Shown here piece after piece: positions 5,228 to 10,688 of a stretch of DNA of 10,688 nucleotides; position 1 is the first letter of the stretch, and each line of letters begins with the position of its first letter. The stretch comes from an uncultured Collinsella sp. (GTDB lineage: Bacteria > Actinomycetota > Coriobacteriia > Coriobacteriales > Coriobacteriaceae), in assembly GCA_902492185.1 (NCBI GenBank), contig CABUKY010000051.1:1-10688 (forward strand), given 5' to 3'. The notes below the pieces were generated by a model. That model had not been told where the DNA came from and did no database searches. It was given only the letters and a program-made list of their open reading frames with translations. The position numbers and the translations under genes were made by a program.

Positions 5228-6733
5228 ATGGAGCGTGCAAGCGGCGTCCTCATGCCCGTCTCATCTCTGCCCGGACCATACGGAATCGGCGGCTTTGGTT
5301 GGAATGCCTACGACTTCGTCGATTTTCTCGCCTCGTGCAAACAACATTACTGGCAGATTCTGCCCCTTACGACGACCAGCTATGGCGATTCGCCCTATCA
5401 GTCGTTCTCGGCCCGCGCAGGCAACCCCAACTTTATCGACTTTGCCGAGCTTATCGAGGCAGGGTATCTGGAGCAGCGCGATATCGATGGCGTGTATCTG
5501 GGATCCGACCCCAGCAATGTCGACTACGGTGCCATCTTTGGCGGCCGCCGTCAGATTCTCGACCGCGCCGCCGAGCGCTTTGCTGCCGACAAGCCGGCCG
5601 ATTTCGATGACTTTATCCAAGCCAACGAGGACTGGCTCATCCCCTACAGTGAGTTCATGACCGTCAAAGAGGAGTGCGGTCTCAAGGCGTTTTGGGAGTG
5701 GCCCGCGGAGCTTCGCACCCGCGGCGAGGCTTCCGCCAAGGTCTGCGCCGACCATCCGGCGCGTATGCTCTACCACCAGATGACGCAGTACTTCTTCGAT
5801 CGCCAGTGGAGCCGCCTCAAGGCCTATGCCAACGAGCGCGACATTCTCATCATCGGCGACCTGCCCATCTATGTCTCGCGTGACTCCGTCGAGATATGGG
5901 CGACGCCTGAGCTCTTTAAGATCGATGCCGCCGGCAATCCCGTGAGCGTCGCCGGCACGCCGCCCGACCAGTTCTCGGCCACCGGCCAGTACTGGGGCAA
6001 CCCCATCTACGACTGGGACGCCATGGAGTCCGACGGCTTCTCCTGGTGGGAGGGCCGCATTCGCGCCGCCCTCGACATGTACGACGTCATCCGCCTGGAT
6101 CACTTCCGCGGCTTCGAAGCCTATTGGGAGGTGCCGTTCTCCTCGCCCGATTCGTCCTACGGTTCATGGACGCAGGGCCCCGGCCTCAAGTTCTTCAAGA
6201 CACTCGAGGAAAAGCTCGGCACGCTGCCCATCATCGCCGAGGACCTGGGCTTCCTCACCCCCGGCGTCATCGACATGCGCGACAACTCGGGCTTCCCCGG
6301 CATGAAGATCCTGCAGTTTGCCTTTGAGGGCACCAACTCGTACTACCTGCCGCATAACTACATCGCCAACACCGTCGCCTATGTGGGCACCCACGACAAC
6401 GAGACGGCGCGCGGTTGGTTTGAGGGAACGGCCACCCCGCGTCAGCGCGAGCAGGCAGCCCTGTACACCCATCAGCAGGCCGGCGAACCCATGGCAGATG
6501 CACTCAACCGCACCATCGCCGCCAGCGTGAGCGACACGTGCATCTACACCATGCAAGACCTGCTCAACTTGGGCAACGAGGCGCGCATCAACACCCCTGC
6601 CACGCTGGGCGGCAACTGGACCTGGCGCATGCTCGACGGCGCCATCACCCGCGAGCTCGAGCACAAACTCACCGACTGGACCGAGACCTACTTCCGCATC
6701 CCGTCGGAAGCCGAAATCGAGCTTCCTCAATAG
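5228..6733 (+). CDS. malQ: 4-alpha-glucanotransferase (amylomaltase, GH77)
   Basis: Cytosolic enzyme that moves alpha-1,4-glucan segments between maltodextrins, releasing glucose and making longer chains for the phosphorylase encoded next. The 501 residues carry the GH77 hallmarks: RASGVLMPVSSLPGPYGIG (3-21), SPYQSFSARAGNPNFID (55-71), IIGDLPIYVSRDSVEIW (208-224), GTPPDQFSATGQYWGNP (243-259), RLDHFRGFE (289-297) with nucleophile Asp291, IIAEDLG (335-341) with acid/base Glu338, and GTHDNET (387-393) with Asp390. It is the short form, without the N-terminal extension of E. coli MalQ (about 690 residues). ATG 5228 is chosen because it sits one residue before the conserved RASG start and follows GGTGAG (5215-5220); in-frame TTG 5213 and GTG 5216 are alternatives. 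It is 128 bp upstream of the phosphorylase on the same strand. Confidence 0.96.
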   Translation: MERASGVLMPVSSLPGPYGIGGFGWNAYDFVDFLASCKQHYWQILPLTTTSYGDSPYQSFSARAGNPNFIDFAELIEAGYLEQRDIDGVYLGSDPSNVDYGAIFGGRRQILDRAAERFAADKPADFDDFIQANEDWLIPYSEFMTVKEECGLKAFWEWPAELRTRGEASAKVCADHPARMLYHQMTQYFFDRQWSRLKAYANERDILIIGDLPIYVSRDSVEIWATPELFKIDAAGNPVSVAGTPPDQFSATGQYWGNPIYDWDAMESDGFSWWEGRIRAALDMYDVIRLDHFRGFEAYWEVPFSSPDSSYGSWTQGPGLKFFKTLEEKLGTLPIIAEDLGFLTPGVIDMRDNSGFPGMKILQFAFEGTNSYYLPHNYIANTVAYVGTHDNETARGWFEGTATPRQREQAALYTHQQAGEPMADALNRTIAASVSDTCIYTMQDLLNLGNEARINTPATLGGNWTWRMLDGAITRELEHKLTDWTETYFRIPSEAEIELPQ

Positions 6734-6781
6734 GAGCTACCGCGCCCGGCCCCTCCCCACCGTGCGGACGCGCTTGCTTTT

Positions 6782-6815
6782 CCCGCGCGAGGCCACCCCA
6801 ATCCCCTCGCGCGGG
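6782..6815 (+). terminator. GC-rich hairpin between malQ and glgP
   Basis: Perfect 11-bp stem CCCGCGCGAGG / CCTCGCGCGGG (6782-6792 and 6805-6815) with a 12-base loop, followed by CTTCTTATG, a poor U-tract. It could be a leaky terminator, an attenuator or a 3'-end stabiliser for malQ mRNA. I see no convincing promoter between it and glgP, which argues for readthrough. Confidence 0.6.
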
Positions 6816-6861
6816 CTTCTTATGAATTGCAGACATGAAACAACCCATCACAGGAGAAAAC

Positions 6862-9129
<2,268 letters not shown>

Positions 9130-9155
9130 TTTCGTTTCCTTTACCCATCCTCTTG

Positions 9156-9189
9156 AAAGCGGAGTCGCGGCAACGCGGCTCCGCTTTTT
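9156..9189 (+). terminator. Intrinsic terminator of glgP
   Basis: A 14-bp stem (9156-9169 with 9174-9187, one wobble) with a GCAA tetraloop and a run of five T at its 3' end. It lies 26 bases after the glgP stop and closes the malQ-glgP unit. Confidence 0.93.
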
Positions 9190-9229
9190 GTGCCCGCACG
9201 CTACCCTGTGACCCGACTCGACCGAAGAA

Positions 9230-9284
9230 TCTCGATCTGTAACAGCTACTCGGTAAAAACGGCCCCAGCTGTTACAGATTGAGA
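9230..9284. repeat. Array unit 1
   Basis: Arms TCTCGATCTGTAACA and TGTTACAGATTGAGA, 14 of 15 positions complementary plus one G-T wobble. The stem extends three more pairs inward (GCT/AGC). The right arm is an exact reverse complement of the left arm of unit 2, so an alternative hairpin across units is possible. Confidence 0.9.
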
Positions 9285-9310
9285 CATACCGGCCCCTTCC
9301 CTTGGGTTTA

Positions 9311-9365
9311 TCTCAATCTGTAACATCCAGCAGCTGAAATTCACCTTTGGTGTTACAGATTTAGA
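9311..9365. repeat. Array unit 2
   Basis: Arms TCTCAATCTGTAACA and TGTTACAGATTTAGA with one C-T mismatch at the fourth pair. The most diverged unit of the three. Confidence 0.9.
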
Positions 9366-9390
9366 TGAAATGGTTAGCTCAGCGGAACCG

Positions 9391-9445
9391 TCTCGATCTG
9401 TAACATCTAACGTCCGAAATCGGCCCTACCTGTTACAGATCGAGA
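9391..9445. repeat. Array unit 3
   Basis: Arms TCTCGATCTGTAACA and TGTTACAGATCGAGA are perfect 15-bp inverted repeats. The loop holds CCGAAATCGG, a possible inner mini-hairpin. Confidence 0.9.
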
Positions 9446-9470
9446 CAAACGACCGGTCAGACAACCCCGA

Positions 9471-9517
9471 CACAAAGAAAGGCTCCCCTCTCGCCCAGTG
9501 GACGGGAGGGGAGCCTT
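9471..9517 (-). terminator. Intrinsic terminator of the ABC ATPase gene
   Basis: A perfect 12-bp stem (9479-9490 with 9506-9517), extendable by three more pairs including a wobble. On the minus strand it is followed by a TTTCTTTG tract, the right direction for the leftward ATPase gene, whose stop is about 70 bases upstream. On the plus strand the sequence after the stem is not T-rich. Confidence 0.75.
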
Positions 9518-9585
9518 ATATGTGACCGCGGCAAAAGGATGGCAATACCGCAGTCGCCCAAAGGGAGGGTCCGGATGCACCGGGC

Positions 9586-10688
9586 CTAGATAAGGTTCTT
9601 GCCAGACACCTTATCGAAGAGATGGGTCGCGTTCTTCTCAAACTTGAACCAGATGGGGTCGCCCGCCTTGAGCGCACCCTTGGCCTCGAGATCGACGACG
9701 GGGATGATCAGGACAAACTGGCCGTCGGGAGACATCACATGAACGTGCTCGGTCGAACCCATGAGCTCGGTGACCTCGATGGTGCCCTGAAGCGCACCCT
9801 CCTCGCCCTTTTCGGCAAGCAGAATCTGCTCGGGACGTACGCCGGCCGTGATCTCCTTCACGTCGCCGCCGTCCCAATTAAGGGCGAGCTGAGCGCAGGT
9901 CTCGGGGGCCAGCGCGACATTCATGTCGTCGGTCTTGACGGTAAAGCCGTCGCCCGAGCGCACCAGCTGGGCATCGAAGAAGTTCATCTGCGGCACGCCG
10001 ATAAAGCCGGCAACGAAGATGTTCGCGGGATGGTTGAAGACCTCCTGCGGGGTGGCGATCTGCTGGACGACGCCGTCCTTCATGACCACAATGCGATCGC
10101 CGAGGGTCATGGCCTCGGTCTGGTCGTGGGTGACGTAGATGAACGTGCCCTTGATCTCGTGGCGCAGCTTGATGAGCTCGGCACGCATCTGGTTACGCAG
10201 CTTGGCGTCCAGGTTGGACAGCGGCTCGTCCATCAGGAAGACCTTAGGATCACGCACGATGGCGCGGCCGATAGCGACACGCTGACGCTGGCCGCCCGAA
10301 AGCGCCTTGGGCTTACGGTCGAGGTACTCGGTGATACCCAAGATCTCGGCAGCGGAGCGAACCTTACGGTCGATCTCGTCCTTGGGGACCTTCTTGAGCT
10401 CAAGCGTAAACGCCATGTTCTCGTACACCGTCATGTTGGGGTACAGAGCGTAGCTCTGGAACACCATGGCGATGTCGCGGTCCTTGGGAGCGACGTCGTT
10501 GACGCGCTTGCCGTCGATGAACACGTCACCCGAGGTGATGTCCTCCAGGCCAGCAACCATGCGCATCGTCGTGGACTTACCGCAGCCAGACGGGCCAACG
10601 AGGACGACGAACTCCTGGTCGTGAACGGTGAGGTTGAAGTCCTCTACAGCGAGCACACCGTCCTCGGTAACCTTGAGGTTGTGCTTCT
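9586..10688 (-). CDS. Sugar ABC transporter ATP-binding protein, MsmK/UgpC/MalK type (partial, 5' end outside window)
   Basis: Cytoplasmic ATPase that powers sugar uptake by a CUT1-type ABC importer. The frame stays open through the right edge (KHNLKVTEDG before the first in-window GTG at 10656), so the true start lies beyond the window, probably by one or two dozen residues. In the visible 366 residues: Walker A GPSGCGKST (31-39), Q-loop FQSYALYPNMTVYEN (76-90), signature LSGGQRQR (129-136), Walker B VFLMDEP (149-155), D-loop SNLDAKLR, and H-loop THDQTEAM (186-193). About 140 further residues form the C-terminal regulatory (MOI/TOBE) domain typical of MalK, UgpC and MsmK. These ATPases often serve several importers, and no permease or binding protein is visible here, so the substrate is open; the neighbours make maltodextrin or oligosaccharides plausible. 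A small hairpin (9568-9586) touches the stop codon. Confidence 0.93.
   Translation of the reverse strand, partial: KHNLKVTEDGVLAVEDFNLTVHDQEFVVLVGPSGCGKSTTMRMVAGLEDITSGDVFIDGKRVNDVAPKDRDIAMVFQSYALYPNMTVYENMAFTLELKKVPKDEIDRKVRSAAEILGITEYLDRKPKALSGGQRQRVAIGRAIVRDPKVFLMDEPLSNLDAKLRNQMRAELIKLRHEIKGTFIYVTHDQTEAMTLGDRIVVMKDGVVQQIATPQEVFNHPANIFVAGFIGVPQMNFFDAQLVRSGDGFTVKTDDMNVALAPETCAQLALNWDGGDVKEITAGVRPEQILLAEKGEEGALQGTIEVTELMGSTEHVHVMSPDGQFVLIIPVVDLEAKGALKAGDPIWFKFEKNATHLFDKVSGKNLI

Larger units (their letters stand above)
9230..9445. repeat. Six-arm alternating inverted-repeat array (three 55-bp palindromic units)
   Basis: A 15-bp sequence, TCTCGATCTGTAACA or a near copy, occurs six times in alternating orientation: forward at 9230, 9311 and 9391, reversed at 9270, 9351 and 9431. 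Start-to-start distances are 40, 41, 40, 40 and 40 bp. The five gaps are 25, 26, 25, 25 and 25 bp. Pairing each forward copy with the next reversed copy gives three 55-bp units (9230-9284, 9311-9365, 9391-9445). Gaps inside units resemble one another, roughly half of bases matching, around a GAAAT-like centre; gaps between units do not. No open reading frame uses the region. It could be an array of protein-binding sites, a multi-hairpin RNA, or an amplified BIME-like intergenic repeat. The function is unknown to me. Confidence 0.93.

Noticed and set aside
9230..9445. CRISPR array reading of the regularly spaced repeats
   Set aside because: Repeats alternate in orientation, are only 15 bp, and the intra-unit gaps resemble one another. 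CRISPR repeats are direct with unrelated spacers, and no cas gene is in the window.

Overview
The window reads as GC-rich chromosomal DNA from a Gram-positive anaerobe. The protein styles resemble gut Coriobacteriia, with a Collinsella-like genome my best guess: a long coiled-coil plus C-terminal hydrolase protein with an Ala-rich, Ser/Gly-rich linker, a 755-residue phosphorylase, and an MsmK/UgpC-type ATPase. This is inference from protein style and composition; no marker gene fixes the taxon. Seven protein genes are supported, one cut by the right edge. I see no tRNA, rRNA, transposase, phage gene or CRISPR array.

Left part (1-2280): a LacI-family repressor gene runs leftward and murB (cell-wall precursor synthesis) runs rightward. 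They share a ~180 bp divergent control region with a candidate -10 for each gene and a CG-centred palindrome (1240-1249). murB ends in a clear hairpin terminator.

Middle (2281-3945): the convergent gap between murB and the next gene holds a perfect 31-bp inverted repeat (2323-2353 / 2423-2453) enclosing a second hairpin. Its neighbour on the minus strand encodes an exported peptidoglycan-hydrolase-like protein: twin-arginine-like signal, coiled coil, linker, Cys/His hydrolase domain. This gene has a candidate promoter and an inverted repeat that overlaps the promoter and the start codon.

Right part (3946-9189): galE, malQ and glgP lie in a row on the plus strand. galE has its own promoter-like -10 and terminator. 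malQ and glgP look like one maltodextrin/glycogen-degrading unit: MalQ remodels short glucans, the phosphorylase releases glucose-1-phosphate, and GalE interconverts the UDP-sugars that this sugar phosphate can feed. An 11-bp hairpin between malQ and glgP could tune their relative expression. A palindromic site sits inside the malQ promoter.

Far right (9190-10688): between the glgP terminator and a leftward sugar-ABC-transporter ATPase gene lies the most unusual structure in the window. Six copies of a 15-bp sequence alternate in orientation at a 40-41 bp period (9230-9445), forming three 55-bp palindromic units. No gene explains it. The ATPase (MsmK/MalK/UgpC type) fits the carbohydrate theme and would energise one or more sugar importers encoded elsewhere.
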